From assembly GCF_000423705.1 (NCBI RefSeq), contig NZ_AUIM01000004.1:558001-622000 (forward strand): a stretch of 64,000 nucleotides of DNA, written 5' to 3'. This stretch comes from Stappia stellulata DSM 5886 (GTDB lineage: Bacteria > Pseudomonadota > Alphaproteobacteria > Rhizobiales > Stappiaceae). Of the stretch, positions 17,158 through 26,130 are shown one piece after another (positions within the stretch are counted from its first letter, which is position 1; every line of letters begins with the position of its first letter). The translations under genes and the position numbers were made by a program. The notes below the pieces were generated by a model. That model ran no database searches. It was not told where the DNA came from and saw only the letters and a list, made by a program, of their open reading frames with translations.

Positions 17158-18171
17158 ATGAGACATCACGCGAAGAAACTCGCCAACTATGCGCTTGTCG
17201 CCGCGACCGCCGCGGTGCTGATGGGCGGCAGCGTTCAGGCAGAAACCCTGCGCCTGTCGACCCTGAAAAAGCCCGGTTCCGAGGGTGAGGCAGCGGCGCT
17301 GCGCTTTGCCGATCTGGTCGAACAGGGCACCGACGGGCGCATCAAGATCAAGGTCTATCCCGCCAGCCAGCTCGGGGACTGGACGGAGGTCTACGAGCAG
17401 GTCATTCAGGGCGCCGTCGACATGGCCATGCAGCCGCTGGCGACCAGCAGCGACAAGCGCCTCGCCATCACCTGGTTTCCCTATGCCTTCATCGACTACG
17501 ACACCGCCCGGGAATCGCTGTCGCCCAACGGCGCGGTCTTCTCCATCGTCAGCGACGTACTGGAGCCGCAGGGACTGACCCCGCTCGGCGTGTTCGGCGC
17601 CGGCATGGGGGGCGCGGGCTTCGCCAAGCCGGTCGAGAACGTCAAGGACTTCGACGCCAAGCATGACCTGAAGGTGCGGGTGTGGCCGGGCGGCATCACC
17701 CACCGGGTGCTGCTGGAACGGCTGGGATACAACACGGCGACCGTGCCCTGGGCCGAACTCTACACCGGCATGCAGACCGGCGTTGTCGACGGCCAGGTCG
17801 GCGGCACGGCGAACATGACGCTGGAATCCTTCGAAGACATCACCAGGACCTGGGTCCAGTACAACACCCACTTCGAGGGCGACTGGTTCATCGTCAATTC
17901 CGCCACCTATGCGAACCTGGAGGACAAGGATCGCAAGGTGCTGCTGGAGGCGGCGCAGCAGGTCAGCGCCGAACGTTTCGAGGATGTCGCAGCGGCCGAC
18001 GCCGCCGCCCTGGCGACGATGCGCGAGGCCGGCATCGACGTCGTCACCTTCGACAAGACTGAGCTTGAGGAGCTGGCGGCGATCGTGCGTCGCGACGTCT
18101 GGCCGAACATCGCCGACGAACTCGGCGAGGAGACGCTCGGCAAGCTGAAGGCCTCGCTCGGCGTGGAGTGA
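17158..18171 (+). CDS. dctP: TRAP transporter substrate-binding protein, DctP family
   Basis: This 337-residue periplasmic protein captures the substrate for the adjacent TRAP permease. A signal peptide spans residues 1-28 (basic MRHHAKK, hydrophobic ALVAATAAVLMGG, cleavage after VQA). The mature part has the DctP pattern, including LVRVWPGG-like LKVRVWPGGITHRVL carrying the conserved arginine that binds the substrate carboxylate, and VPWAELYTGMQTGVVDGQ. TRAP systems import organic acids, amino acids and ectoines with a sodium gradient. The ATG at 17158 follows GGAGGAG. It heads the dctPQM operon and is divergent from a MocR regulator, with a DadA-like oxidase beyond; a D-amino acid or similar carboxylate is a plausible ligand. 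Confidence 0.93.
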   Translation: MRHHAKKLANYALVAATAAVLMGGSVQAETLRLSTLKKPGSEGEAAALRFADLVEQGTDGRIKIKVYPASQLGDWTEVYEQVIQGAVDMAMQPLATSSDKRLAITWFPYAFIDYDTARESLSPNGAVFSIVSDVLEPQGLTPLGVFGAGMGGAGFAKPVENVKDFDAKHDLKVRVWPGGITHRVLLERLGYNTATVPWAELYTGMQTGVVDGQVGGTANMTLESFEDITRTWVQYNTHFEGDWFIVNSATYANLEDKDRKVLLEAAQQVSAERFEDVAAADAAALATMREAGIDVVTFDKTELEELAAIVRRDVWPNIADELGEETLGKLKASLGVE

Positions 18172-18271
18172 TCCGAACGCCATTTCGGGAGACGAAGCGG
18201 ATCGTCGCGGCCCCGCGCGATCCGCTTCTTGCCTCAGGGCAGTGACAAAGCGATCGGGAGGACGCGCCAGC

Positions 18272-18886
18272 ATGCAGAACGAGACGGAAACGGAAACCAC
18301 AGCGGCGGGAGACACGGCCTCGCCGCTTGCCGCCTCGCCAGACACGGTGAACACACCCCGCTTTCTGCGAGGCGGCGCGCTGACGGCCTGGAACTGGACG
18401 CTGCGCCTGCAGCGGATCCTGCTCGTGGCCTGCGGTGCGGCGCTCACCCTGCTGATCGCCATCCAGGTCTTCACCCGCTACGTAATGGGCATCTCGATCT
18501 TCGGGATCGAGGAACTGGCGAGTTTCGTCGCCGTCTATCTCTATTTCCTCGGCGCCAGCCACGGCGCCTGGGAGCGCGGGCACATCTCGGCAAGTCTGGT
18601 GGAGCTGATCCTGCCCTACGGCCGCTCCCGGCTGGCGCTCAGCGCCCTTGCCGGACTGATCACAGTCGTCCTGGCCGGCTGGATGTCCGTATGGGCCTGG
18701 CAGTATCTCGACTACACCATCGGCCGGGGCACCATGTCGCTGGAAACCGGCCTGCCGATGTCCTGGGTCTATGCCATCATCCCCGTCGGGCTCAGCCTGA
18801 TGACGCTCTATTTCACCGTTGAATTTGCAGAACGCGTCCGACGCCTCGTCCTGGGCCCGGCGGCCGACGGGGAGGCGGTGGCGTGA
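18272..18886 (+). CDS. dctQ: TRAP transporter small permease, DctQ family
   Basis: This 204-residue inner-membrane protein has an unusually long polar N-terminal leader of about 45 residues (rich in E, T and A) followed by four hydrophobic helices, including ILLVACGAALTLLIAIQVFT, and the DctQ-type E-E-L segment in FGIEELASFVAVYLYF. The small permease pairs with DctM to form the transport unit. The start at 18272 (MQNETETETT) is supported by CGGGAGGA nine bases upstream. Its stop overlaps the GTG start of dctM, so the two are translationally coupled. Confidence 0.92.
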   Translation: MQNETETETTAAGDTASPLAASPDTVNTPRFLRGGALTAWNWTLRLQRILLVACGAALTLLIAIQVFTRYVMGISIFGIEELASFVAVYLYFLGASHGAWERGHISASLVELILPYGRSRLALSALAGLITVVLAGWMSVWAWQYLDYTIGRGTMSLETGLPMSWVYAIIPVGLSLMTLYFTVEFAERVRRLVLGPAADGEAVA

Positions 18887-20187
18887 GCGATATCATCATC
18901 TATGACGCCCTGCTGCTGACCCTTCTGCTGGTCATCGGCGTGCCGGTGCCCTTCTGTTTCGCCGGCGCGGTGCTTTTTCTCGTGCTGTTCGGAGATTTCG
19001 GTTCGGCCAGCTTTCTGATCGGAGCGGGCTATTCGAAGCTCTCCTCCATCGTGGTCATCGCCATTCCGCTCTACATCCTCGCCGGCAGCATCATGAGCCG
19101 CGGCGGAATCGCCGAACGTCTCGTGGACCTGGCCGACAGCCTTGTCGGCCGGATGCGCGGCGGCCTGGGCATCGTGGTGATCATGGCGACGGCGGTGTTC
19201 GGCGCCATCTCCGGCATGGCCTCCTCGGCGGTGGCGGCAATCGGCACCATCATGATCCCGCGCATGGAGGCTCGCGGCTACGATCGCGGGTACGCCACGG
19301 CGCTGGTCTCGGCTTCGGCGGTGCTGGCGCTGCTGATCCCGCCAAGTGCCTCGATGATCCTTTTCGGCTGGGTCACCGGCACCTCGATCCTGGCGAGCTT
19401 TCTGGCGCCAGTGGTTCCAGGCCTCCTTCTGTGCACGCTGCTGGCGTTCTGGAACCGCGTGCTGACCCGGCGCATGCCGCTTGTGACGCCGCCTTCGGTC
19501 GATGCCCGCCAGTTCGCGCGCGAGGTGGCCCGGCGCGGACGCAGGGCCGGCATGGGCCTGGTGATGCCGGTGCTGATCCTGGGCTTCATCTATGGCGGCG
19601 TGACCACCCCCACCGAGGCGGCCGCCGTGGCCGTTCTCTACGCCATACCCGTGTCGATCTATCTTTATCGCGACATCGACTGGACCGACCTGGCGGACGT
19701 GATCTGGCGCGCCGGACGCACCACCGGCGTGCTGCTGATGATGATCTTCTTCGCATCCATGCTGGGCCGGGTCTGGACGCTGGAAGACGTGCCGCAGCAG
19801 ATCCTTGAGAGCTTTCTTGCGATCAGCGAAAACCCGATCGTCCTTCTGCTGATGGCCAATCTCTTCCTGATGATCGTCGGGATGTTCATGGAAGATGTCA
19901 GCGGCATTCTGCTGGCCGCGCCGCTGCTGCTGCCGGTGATGCAGCAAGCCGGCGTCGATCAGGTGCAATTCGCCGCGATCATCGCCACGAACCTCGGGAT
20001 GGGACTGATCACCCCGCCAACGGCTCCGATCCTCTATTTCGCCGGGCTGATCGGAAATGTGCCGCTCGCGCGCATGCTGTTGCCCACGCTGGTGTTCGTT
20101 TTCCTGGCCTATCTTCCCGTGGTGCTGCTGACGACCTTCCTGCCGGCCCTGTCGCTCACTTTGCCGCGCCTGATCCTCGGCGGGTGA
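18883..20187 (+). CDS. dctM: TRAP transporter large permease, DctM family
   Basis: This 434-residue protein is the ion-coupled transport subunit of the TRAP system. About eleven to twelve hydrophobic helices are visible, with the conserved DctM segments GAISGMASSAVAAIGTIMIP, LIPPSASMILFGWVTG, TPTEAAAVAVLYA and GLITPPTAPILYFAG. These form the two hairpin-bearing scaffolds that hold substrate and sodium ions. It starts with GTG inside the dctQ stop (GTGA). A long hairpin without a T-run follows at 20198-20230. Length and composition are normal for the family. Confidence 0.95.
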   Translation: MSDIIIYDALLLTLLLVIGVPVPFCFAGAVLFLVLFGDFGSASFLIGAGYSKLSSIVVIAIPLYILAGSIMSRGGIAERLVDLADSLVGRMRGGLGIVVIMATAVFGAISGMASSAVAAIGTIMIPRMEARGYDRGYATALVSASAVLALLIPPSASMILFGWVTGTSILASFLAPVVPGLLLCTLLAFWNRVLTRRMPLVTPPSVDARQFAREVARRGRRAGMGLVMPVLILGFIYGGVTTPTEAAAVAVLYAIPVSIYLYRDIDWTDLADVIWRAGRTTGVLLMMIFFASMLGRVWTLEDVPQQILESFLAISENPIVLLLMANLFLMIVGMFMEDVSGILLAAPLLLPVMQQAGVDQVQFAAIIATNLGMGLITPPTAPILYFAGLIGNVPLARMLLPTLVFVFLAYLPVVLLTTFLPALSLTLPRLILGG

Positions 20188-20654
20188 GCCTTGAGCGCGT
20201 CCCCGTCACGGTGTTCACCGGTCGGGGACGTCACACGCTCCGCCTCCGCGAAGGGGGGAAGCGCCAGCCTTGAGCATCCCATAAAACGACCCGGAAATGT
20301 GCGCGAAAGTCATCTGCTATCGCAGCACGCGGATGCTCCGCACGCGCCCCGTTGGGACGAAACATGACGACGGAAATCAGAATGCCAGCGCGCAGCCACG
20401 GCATCTCCGCCCAAAGATTACTTGTCTCGGTTTTCTGAAGCGAGAAGGACGGGCGCACGGGTCAAAGCGACGCTCGGGTCTCTTGCAGGTCGGAGCCTGG
20501 CCGCTCTCTTCACTCTATCGCTTGCGCCACCCGTCGCCGCACAAGTGTCCCTGGCGCTCTTCGCCCTGAAATCGCGACACGTGATCAAATCCACGGGCAG
20601 CGAGAAACTCCGGCCGCCCGGTGGCTGGAGCGTCAACAAGGCGTCACGGTCGTC
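20188..20654. other. Intergenic region after the TRAP operon
   Basis: These about 470 bases contain a hairpin at the left end and no gene I can support. Several open frames overlap here on both strands, but none has a ribosome-binding site together with recognisable protein sequence. Confidence 0.5.
20198..20230 (+). terminator. Two-part hairpin after dctM
   Basis: An outer stem (CGTCCCCG with CGGGGACG) encloses an inner stem (CGGTG with CACCG). It starts 11 bases after the dctM stop. There is no T-run, so it may act as a transcript-stabilising or weak terminating structure. Confidence 0.5.
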
Positions 20655-20885
20655 ATGGCCTACCAGACGAGCACGGAGATCCCTGTCGCCATCGACAATT
20701 TTCTGGATCGTGCGCCGGGAGAGGCCGGCCAGCACTTCAAACTCGAGAGCGAGACAATCGCGAACATCGCGGACCTGGCGATCGACCTCAGTGTGGAAAC
20801 AGCGGTGCTGATCCACGGCGACGCATTTCTGGCCTACGCCTGGGACTACGATCCGGCTTCGGGTGTGATTCGCGTCGGACACTGA
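20655..20885 (+). CDS. Hypothetical small acidic protein (76 aa)
   Basis: This open frame encodes a 76-residue acidic, soluble-looking protein beginning MAYQTSTEIPVAIDN and ending in a short beta-rich, aromatic part (LAYAWDYDPASGVIRVGH). Amphipathic helical content (ESETIANIADLAIDLSV) looks like real protein rather than random GC-rich translation. There is no signal peptide, no known motif and only a weak, distant AAGG upstream. The frame stays open for some distance upstream but without a start codon, so it could also be the tail of a decayed gene. I do not recognise a family. It stands alone between the TRAP operon and a leftward FKBP gene. Confidence 0.42.
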   Translation: MAYQTSTEIPVAIDNFLDRAPGEAGQHFKLESETIANIADLAIDLSVETAVLIHGDAFLAYAWDYDPASGVIRVGH

Positions 20886-20963
20886 ACGTGCCCGACCGCA
20901 GTCATTTCCGCTCGCCTCACACACGGTGCGACACCGAAGCGCGCGGGCTTTCATTGTGAAGGT

Positions 20964-20990
20964 GCCGGTCTCGACAATCCCGAGACCGGC
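20964..20990 (-). terminator. Hairpin downstream of the FKBP gene
   Basis: A perfect 10-bp stem (GCCGGTCTCG with CGAGACCGGC, loop of seven) lies 23 bases beyond the stop of the leftward isomerase gene. The tail on the minus strand is only moderately T-rich. Confidence 0.5.
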
Positions 20991-21012
20991 CCTGGAGACA
21001 ATCAGCCCGACT

Positions 21013-21441
21013 TCAGGCGATCTTGACGAGTTCCACGTCGAAGGTCAGCGCCTTGCCGGCCAGCGGATGGTTGGCATCGAGCAGCACCTTGTCCTCGGTC
21101 ACATCGGCGATGACGACGTTCATGGTCTGGCCGTCCTGCGTCTGCACCTGAAGCGGGGTGCCGGGCTCGGTCGGGATATGGTCGGGAAAATTCGCCCGGT
21201 CGACGGCCTGGACGCGGTCGGGCACATGCGCGCCATAGGCGTCTTCCGGCTCGATGCGCACCTTGCGCTTTTCGCCGACTTCCATGCCGGTCACACCGTC
21301 ATTGAGCCCGGGGATGATCTGACCGGATCCCAGTTCGAAGGACAGCGGTTCGCGGCCTTCCGAACTGTCGAAGACGGTGCCGTCGTCCAGCGTGCCCGTG
21401 TAGTGAAGATGCAGCGTGTCGCCCGGCTTGGCTTGGGTCAT
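21013..21441 (-). CDS. FKBP-type peptidyl-prolyl isomerase (SlyD-like)
   Basis: This 142-residue protein speeds proline isomerisation and probably acts as a folding helper in the cytoplasm. It shows the FKBP core (HLHYTGTLDDGTVFDSS, then QIIPGLNDGVTGMEVGEKR) with the SlyD-type arrangement in which an insert-in-flap domain of about 50 residues follows DAYGAHV and the fold closes with ANHPLAGKALTFDVEL. The histidine-rich metal-binding tail of enterobacterial SlyD is absent. The ATG at 21441 (MTQAKPGD) is the normal family start; the longer frame adds unrelated residues. No signal peptide is present. Confidence 0.93.
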   Translation of the reverse strand: MTQAKPGDTLHLHYTGTLDDGTVFDSSEGREPLSFELGSGQIIPGLNDGVTGMEVGEKRKVRIEPEDAYGAHVPDRVQAVDRANFPDHIPTEPGTPLQVQTQDGQTMNVVIADVTEDKVLLDANHPLAGKALTFDVELVKIA

Positions 21442-21687
21442 GAAGAGTTCTCTTTCGGGAGGGTGTGGGTTTGACGAAGCCCGGTGAAACATCGGGCACT
21501 CAGTCGCTCGAGTCACAGGCTCGCAAGTCTGTCGGGCGATGTAAACCCGTGAATTCGCGCGAACCGAAACGCCGCCCGAGCATGCCGGCCGCGGCCACGT
21601 TGCGCATTTTGTCTTCGCGGCCCGCCGACACCCGGCCCGCTCACCGAAGGCTCACCTTCCAGATGCTGCCGCGACGCCGGCCTCTCC

Positions 21688-22323
21688 TTACGTTTTCCGC
21701 CCAACGACGAACCGCGCCGGCGGGCTCTTGGGGAAGGTGCCGGTCTCGACGATCTCGAAGCCACCCTCCGAAATGATCGCCTCGACATCCTTCGCGGTCA
21801 GGAAGTGCACCAGCGGCGCCTTGCCGAACAGGCGCATCACCGGAATGATGAAGCGGAACACCGGGTTCATGTCGCCGAGGCAGACGGTCTTGGAAAGGAA
21901 CAGGCCACCCGGGCGCAGACGATCCGCGATCCGGGAAACGGCCGCGCGCGGATCCTCCATCAGATGCAGAACGCTGAAGGCAAGCACCGCGTCATAAGGG
22001 AGCTCTTCGGCCGGCAGATCGCTCAACGCGGCCCTGAGAAAGCGGATTTTCGTGTCATCGGCCGCGGCCGCCTTTTCCAGTGCGATGTCGATCATCTCCT
22101 CGGAGAGGTCGCTCGCGGTATAGGCGCCAACGCAACCGGCAAGCTTGAACGCCGTCGTGCCGGTGCCGCAGCCGACCTCCAGCACCCGCTCGACCCCGTC
22201 GATATGCGCGCGCACCCGCTCCAGCGTATGCGCATAGGCGGCTTCGTCGCCGACGGCGCGCGCTGCATATTTGCGGGCCGCCTTGTTCCAGAACCGCCGG
22301 CTGGTCTCCTTGACCGAACGCAT
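21688..22323 (-). CDS. Class I SAM-dependent methyltransferase
   Basis: This 211-residue enzyme has the Rossmann methyltransferase motifs: motif I as VLEVGCGTGTTAF, the acidic post-I residue in TASDLSEEMI, motif II in PYDAVLAFSVLHL and motif III in RLRPGGLFLSKT. The C-terminal part is hydrophobic (FRFIIPVMRLFGKAPLVHFL), which might bring it to a lipid or hydrophobic substrate. The substrate is unknown; UbiE-like or biotin-synthesis-type enzymes share this fold. It starts at ATG 22323 shortly downstream of the DD-carboxypeptidase gene and on the same strand, with a gap of about 50 bases, so they may share a transcript. Confidence 0.86.
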   Translation of the reverse strand: MRSVKETSRRFWNKAARKYAARAVGDEAAYAHTLERVRAHIDGVERVLEVGCGTGTTAFKLAGCVGAYTASDLSEEMIDIALEKAAAADDTKIRFLRAALSDLPAEELPYDAVLAFSVLHLMEDPRAAVSRIADRLRPGGLFLSKTVCLGDMNPVFRFIIPVMRLFGKAPLVHFLTAKDVEAIISEGGFEIVETGTFPKSPPARFVVGRKT

Positions 22324-22375
22324 GTCGATAGCCTCGATTTGACCACAAGAGGACCGAGCCTCAACCGGGTGTCTG

Positions 22376-23347
22376 TTACAGATAGCGTTCCAGCAGCGTC
22401 GTGACCTCTTTGTCGCGCGCGCGCTCGCTCTCGCCGCCGATCACGACGGCAATCACCCGCTTGCCTCCCCGTCCGGCGGAAGCCGCGAGATTGTAGCCCG
22501 ACAGGCTGATATAGCCGGTCTTGATGCCGTCGACCCCGGCGACACGGCCCAAGAGGTTGTTGGTCGCCTCGAAGGTCCGCCCGTTGTAAGTGAAGGAGCG
22601 GGCCGTAAAGGCCCGCGCACGTGCCGAATGACGGCTTTTCAGGGCGCGGGCCAGGATCGCCATGTCCCGGGCCGTCGTCACCTGGCGCGGGTCCGGCAGG
22701 CCCGAAGCGTTGACGAAACGCGTGCGGCGCATGCCGAGCGATCTCGCCTTGGCCGTCATTTGGGCGGCGAAGGCACTCTCGGATACGGCAAGGTTTTCCG
22801 CCACCACAACGGCAACGTCATTGGCCGACTTGACCGCAAGCGCCTGCACCGCCTGACGCGCGGAAATCGTCGTTCCGGCCTTCACGCCGATCTTGGCGGG
22901 CGGCTGGCGCGCGGCATCTTGGGAAACCCGCAAGGCGGTGTCGAGCGAAAGCCTGCCGTTGTCGAGTGCATCGAACAGCAGGTAAAGCGTCATCATCTTT
23001 GTGAGCGAAGCCGGATAGCGCAGGCCGTCGGCAGCCTCTTCGTAGAGCACCGCGCCGCTCGCGGCATCCACGACGATGGCGGCATGGGCCCGCGGCGTTG
23101 CCTGCCCACCGGGCACAAGGCCCAGTTCCGCGACCTGACCGGGCATTTCCGGCAAGGGCGCCGTCTCCACGGCAGCGACCGTCGTGGGCGTCCGGCTGTC
23201 GACAGCTCCCCCCTGCGGCGCGGTCTGACATGCGGCAAGGGCCAGCAGCGCGCCAGCCAGCACGGCAACCGCGCGTGTGCGCAGACCGAGGCGCGAGCCG
23301 GCGCGGCCCGTATCGTCACTCGACTGCTGGCCAAAAACAGGGTCCAC
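22376..23347 (-). CDS. D-alanyl-D-alanine carboxypeptidase (S11 family), lipoprotein
   Basis: This 323-residue penicillin-binding protein trims the terminal D-alanine from peptidoglycan stem peptides. It has the three catalytic motifs: S-L-T-K at 114-117, S-A-N at 174-176 and K-T-G at 276-278. The N-terminus is basic then hydrophobic and ends in a lipobox (LALAAC, cysteine 40), so it should be a lipoprotein rather than, like E. coli PBP5, held by a C-terminal helix; indeed no such helix or PBP5 C-domain follows. A proline/threonine-rich linker joins the lipid anchor to the domain. It starts with GTG at 23347, supported by AAAGGAG six bases upstream. Confidence 0.92.
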   Translation of the reverse strand: MDPVFGQQSSDDTGRAGSRLGLRTRAVAVLAGALLALAACQTAPQGGAVDSRTPTTVAAVETAPLPEMPGQVAELGLVPGGQATPRAHAAIVVDAASGAVLYEEAADGLRYPASLTKMMTLYLLFDALDNGRLSLDTALRVSQDAARQPPAKIGVKAGTTISARQAVQALAVKSANDVAVVVAENLAVSESAFAAQMTAKARSLGMRRTRFVNASGLPDPRQVTTARDMAILARALKSRHSARARAFTARSFTYNGRTFEATNNLLGRVAGVDGIKTGYISLSGYNLAASAGRGGKRVIAVVIGGESERARDKEVTTLLERYL

Positions 23348-23461
23348 GGCTCGCTCCTTTGCGCTGAAAGCGGCGCCACCATAACGAAACGGCAGGCGGA
23401 CACAAGGAACTCCGGAAAAAGCGATGACAGGGCGGGACCGGCACCGTCGAAGGCGGCGGCG

Positions 23462-25078
23462 TCACGCGACCTTCGTGTCTTTCGTCGTCACATCGTCCGC
23501 GCCATCGTCTTCGCTCCGGCCGCCCGAAAGCGCCAGAGCAAGATCGATAAACAGCTTGGCGGGAAGCGGCGGGGCGAAGATATAGCCCTGCGCGGCGGAG
23601 ACGCCGAGTTCACGCAGGCGCTCGATCTGCTCCATCGTCTCCACGCCCTCGGCGATGATGCCCATCCCGAGATTGTCGGCAAGCTCGACCATGGTGTCGA
23701 CGATGGTGGTCGAATTGTCATCGGTGCCGAGGCTGTCGATGAACATCTTGTCGATCTTGATGATGTCGATGCCGAGTTTTTGCAGATAGGCAAAACCGCC
23801 GTGGCCGGTGCCCACATCGTCAAGCGCCACACGCACGCCGATGGCCTGCATCTCCGCGATGATCTTGCGAGCCGTTTCCATGTCCGACAAAGGCTGGCGC
23901 TCGGTCACTTCCATCACGATCTGCTGGAAGGCGATTTGCGACCCGCCATAGATCTGCTGGATGTCCTCTATGATCTGCCGATCCTCGAAATGGCCGGCGA
24001 AGAGATTGATCGACAGCTTGAACTCGGGGTTCTGATAGTAGAGATCGCCGACCTCCTCGCGCGTCTTGCGCATGATCTGGCGGGTCATCTCGAAAATGTG
24101 CCCGGATGTCTCGGCAAAGGTCATGAAGGCGCCTGGCGAAATCACCGAACCGTCCGGCCGCGCCCATCGCATCAGCACCTCGCAACCGCGCAGGCGCCCG
24201 GTCTCGATGTCCATGACGGGCTGATAATAGGGGACGAATTCGCCCTTGCGGATGGCCTGGACGAACTCGTCCTCAGCCTCGCTTTCCGGGCGCCAGGAGA
24301 ACCAGACACCGACGGCCACAAAGAGGACGGCGAAGCCGACGCAGGCGATCGCCGCGACGACCTTGAGGTCGCGCACCAGATTGTCGGCGGCCGAGGCCGG
24401 CGCCGTCACCACGGCGATCATCGGGTATTTCGTCGACTGCACCTCCGCAACAAGCTCTTCGCCCGCGCCATTGCCGTCGCGCTGGGCGGTTTCGCCGGAG
24501 CGAAGCCAAACGACGCCGTCGCCGAGATGAAGCTCGACCAGACGGTGCGCCCGCAGATAGTCCGGCCCCGGATCGATGGAGATCGCGACCGGCGAAATTT
24601 CCGCAAGCAGGCGGTTGCCGTTGCCGATCCGCCAGCTCACAAGCGCGACGCGGGTGCCCTCGAAGGCCCGGGCGCGCATGCCGATGCCAACGAGCGGGGC
24701 GTCGGACTTCAAAACCGGCAACACTGCCTCACCGGTCGCGGGCAGTTCCGGGACATTGCACATCAGCACGCCGGAAGCGTTCACGACCCCGATCATCTGG
24801 ACAAAGGGCGCGGAGATGACGCCCGCATGAAACGCGGCGCGATCCGTCGGGGCGCAGGTGACGAGCCCGTCCTGGTCCAGGGTCTGGAGAATGGACACCG
24901 CATCGCCAATGGCCTTTTCGGCCCTGAGCACGTAGCGTTCGGCGATGGCCGTCATTTCGGCCTGCGCCTGGGTGACCGCATAATTGTTTAGGATGTAGTT
25001 TGCCGCGACGAGCGGCGCGAGCGCGAACGCAAGCGCGATCATCAAGGTCCTGAAAAAGAGGGTATAGCGATGCGACAC
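23462..25078 (-). CDS. EAL-domain cyclic-di-GMP phosphodiesterase with periplasmic sensor
   Basis: This 538-residue protein has two membrane helices (about 9-28 and 240-261) bracketing a periplasmic domain, then a cytoplasmic EAL domain that cleaves c-di-GMP. Catalytic features are present: E-V-L-M-R-W at 300-305 in place of E-A-L-x-R-W, INLF (357-360), E390 in VMEVTER, D420-D421 in ALDDVGTG, K441 and the EGVE motif (477-480). The periplasmic part resembles the CSS-motif sensor of the PdeC group, with two cysteines (C75 in VTCAPTD and C107 in VLMCNVP), but the second motif reads CNV, not CSS. By analogy it may respond to envelope redox state. The C-terminal tail is short and charged. Confidence 0.9.
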   Translation of the reverse strand: MSHRYTLFFRTLMIALAFALAPLVAANYILNNYAVTQAQAEMTAIAERYVLRAEKAIGDAVSILQTLDQDGLVTCAPTDRAAFHAGVISAPFVQMIGVVNASGVLMCNVPELPATGEAVLPVLKSDAPLVGIGMRARAFEGTRVALVSWRIGNGNRLLAEISPVAISIDPGPDYLRAHRLVELHLGDGVVWLRSGETAQRDGNGAGEELVAEVQSTKYPMIAVVTAPASAADNLVRDLKVVAAIACVGFAVLFVAVGVWFSWRPESEAEDEFVQAIRKGEFVPYYQPVMDIETGRLRGCEVLMRWARPDGSVISPGAFMTFAETSGHIFEMTRQIMRKTREEVGDLYYQNPEFKLSINLFAGHFEDRQIIEDIQQIYGGSQIAFQQIVMEVTERQPLSDMETARKIIAEMQAIGVRVALDDVGTGHGGFAYLQKLGIDIIKIDKMFIDSLGTDDNSTTIVDTMVELADNLGMGIIAEGVETMEQIERLRELGVSAAQGYIFAPPLPAKLFIDLALALSGGRSEDDGADDVTTKDTKVA

Positions 25079-25221
25079 GGTTGGTCCCGGATTAAGGCAG
25101 CCTTCGCATTATGGTGAAGCTTCGTAAATGACCCCTGAAGACCGGACGCACGCTTTGACAAATAACGTCCTTTTCGATCAAAAAACGTCAGAAACCGGCA
25201 ATTTGAGCAACGGGGATTTCC

Positions 25222-26130
25222 ATGCAGGCATTGTTTATCGGTCAGGCCTATATCGACATCACCTTTCTGACGGACAAACTGCCGAGCGGCGATGAGAAAT
25301 CGATTGCCCGCGACTATGCCGTAAGCTTCGGCGGAAACGCCGTCACGGCAGGCTTCACCTGCGCCAAGCTGGGGATCGCGCCCGATATCATGTGCTCGCA
25401 GGCAAACGACTGGCTGGCGCGCATGTTTCTCGACATGGCGGCAAGCTACGGCATCTCCATCCACGGCCGGAAGGTCAGGGAATCCTCCCTTTCCTTTATC
25501 ATGCCCAAGGACGGCAAGCGGGCGATCGTGCGGTGCCGCGACGACGATTATCTCCACCCGTTCCAGCATCTGAGCCTGGCCGGATGCCGCGCACTGCATC
25601 TTGACGGACACATGCCGGATGCCGCTCTCCACTACGCGCAGGCCTGCCGGGAGGCTGGCGTTCTCACGTCACTGGACGGGGGAGCCGTGCGCGACAACAC
25701 CGAAGAACTCCTGCGCTATATCGATGTGGCAATCGTCTCGGCGCGCTTTTGCGAGCAACTCGGTCTTTCGGTGGGTGAAACACTCGACTACCTGCGCAGC
25801 CGTGGCTGCCGCGTCGGCGGCGTCACGCTCGGCGACGAGGGAATGTACTGGTACGAAGGCACCGGCCCGACCTTGCATCTCCCCGCTCTCGACGTGCCTG
25901 CGTCGAAGGTGGTCGACACCAACGGCGCGGGCGATGTCTTTCACGGAGCCTATGTCTATTCCTGGCTGTCCAGCACGCAGGCCTCGTGGAGCGATCACTT
26001 CCGCTTCGCGCGGGGGGCGTCGGCCCACGCGATTCAGCACCTTGGAAACGAAGCCAGCCTGCCAAACCGGGAAAATGTGAGGACGGCCAGTACACTATGG
26101 CCGGAAAAACCGGTTTCCGCCGCATTTTGA
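25222..26130 (+). CDS. PfkB-family carbohydrate (ribokinase-like) kinase
   Basis: This 302-residue cytoplasmic kinase phosphorylates a sugar or related alcohol. The N-terminal PfkB signature is seen in SFGGNAVTAGFTCAKLG, and the C-terminal one with the anion hole and catalytic base in DTNGAGDVFHGAY (D238). The middle part holds the sugar-lid and GDEGMYWYEG nucleotide region. The specific substrate is not evident; the lid sequence does not point clearly to ribose, fructose or nucleoside. It is divergent from the EAL gene and lies about 120 bases before an exported protein pair on the same strand, with no obvious functional link. Confidence 0.88.
   Translation: MQALFIGQAYIDITFLTDKLPSGDEKSIARDYAVSFGGNAVTAGFTCAKLGIAPDIMCSQANDWLARMFLDMAASYGISIHGRKVRESSLSFIMPKDGKRAIVRCRDDDYLHPFQHLSLAGCRALHLDGHMPDAALHYAQACREAGVLTSLDGGAVRDNTEELLRYIDVAIVSARFCEQLGLSVGETLDYLRSRGCRVGGVTLGDEGMYWYEGTGPTLHLPALDVPASKVVDTNGAGDVFHGAYVYSWLSSTQASWSDHFRFARGASAHAIQHLGNEASLPNRENVRTASTLWPEKPVSAAF

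Noticed and set aside
20422-20811. A rightward frame with a signal-peptide-like start (SLAALFTLSLAPPVAA).
   Set aside because: It starts with TTG without a ribosome-binding site, turns into arginine/serine-rich shadow sequence and overlaps the more protein-like frame at 20655-20885.
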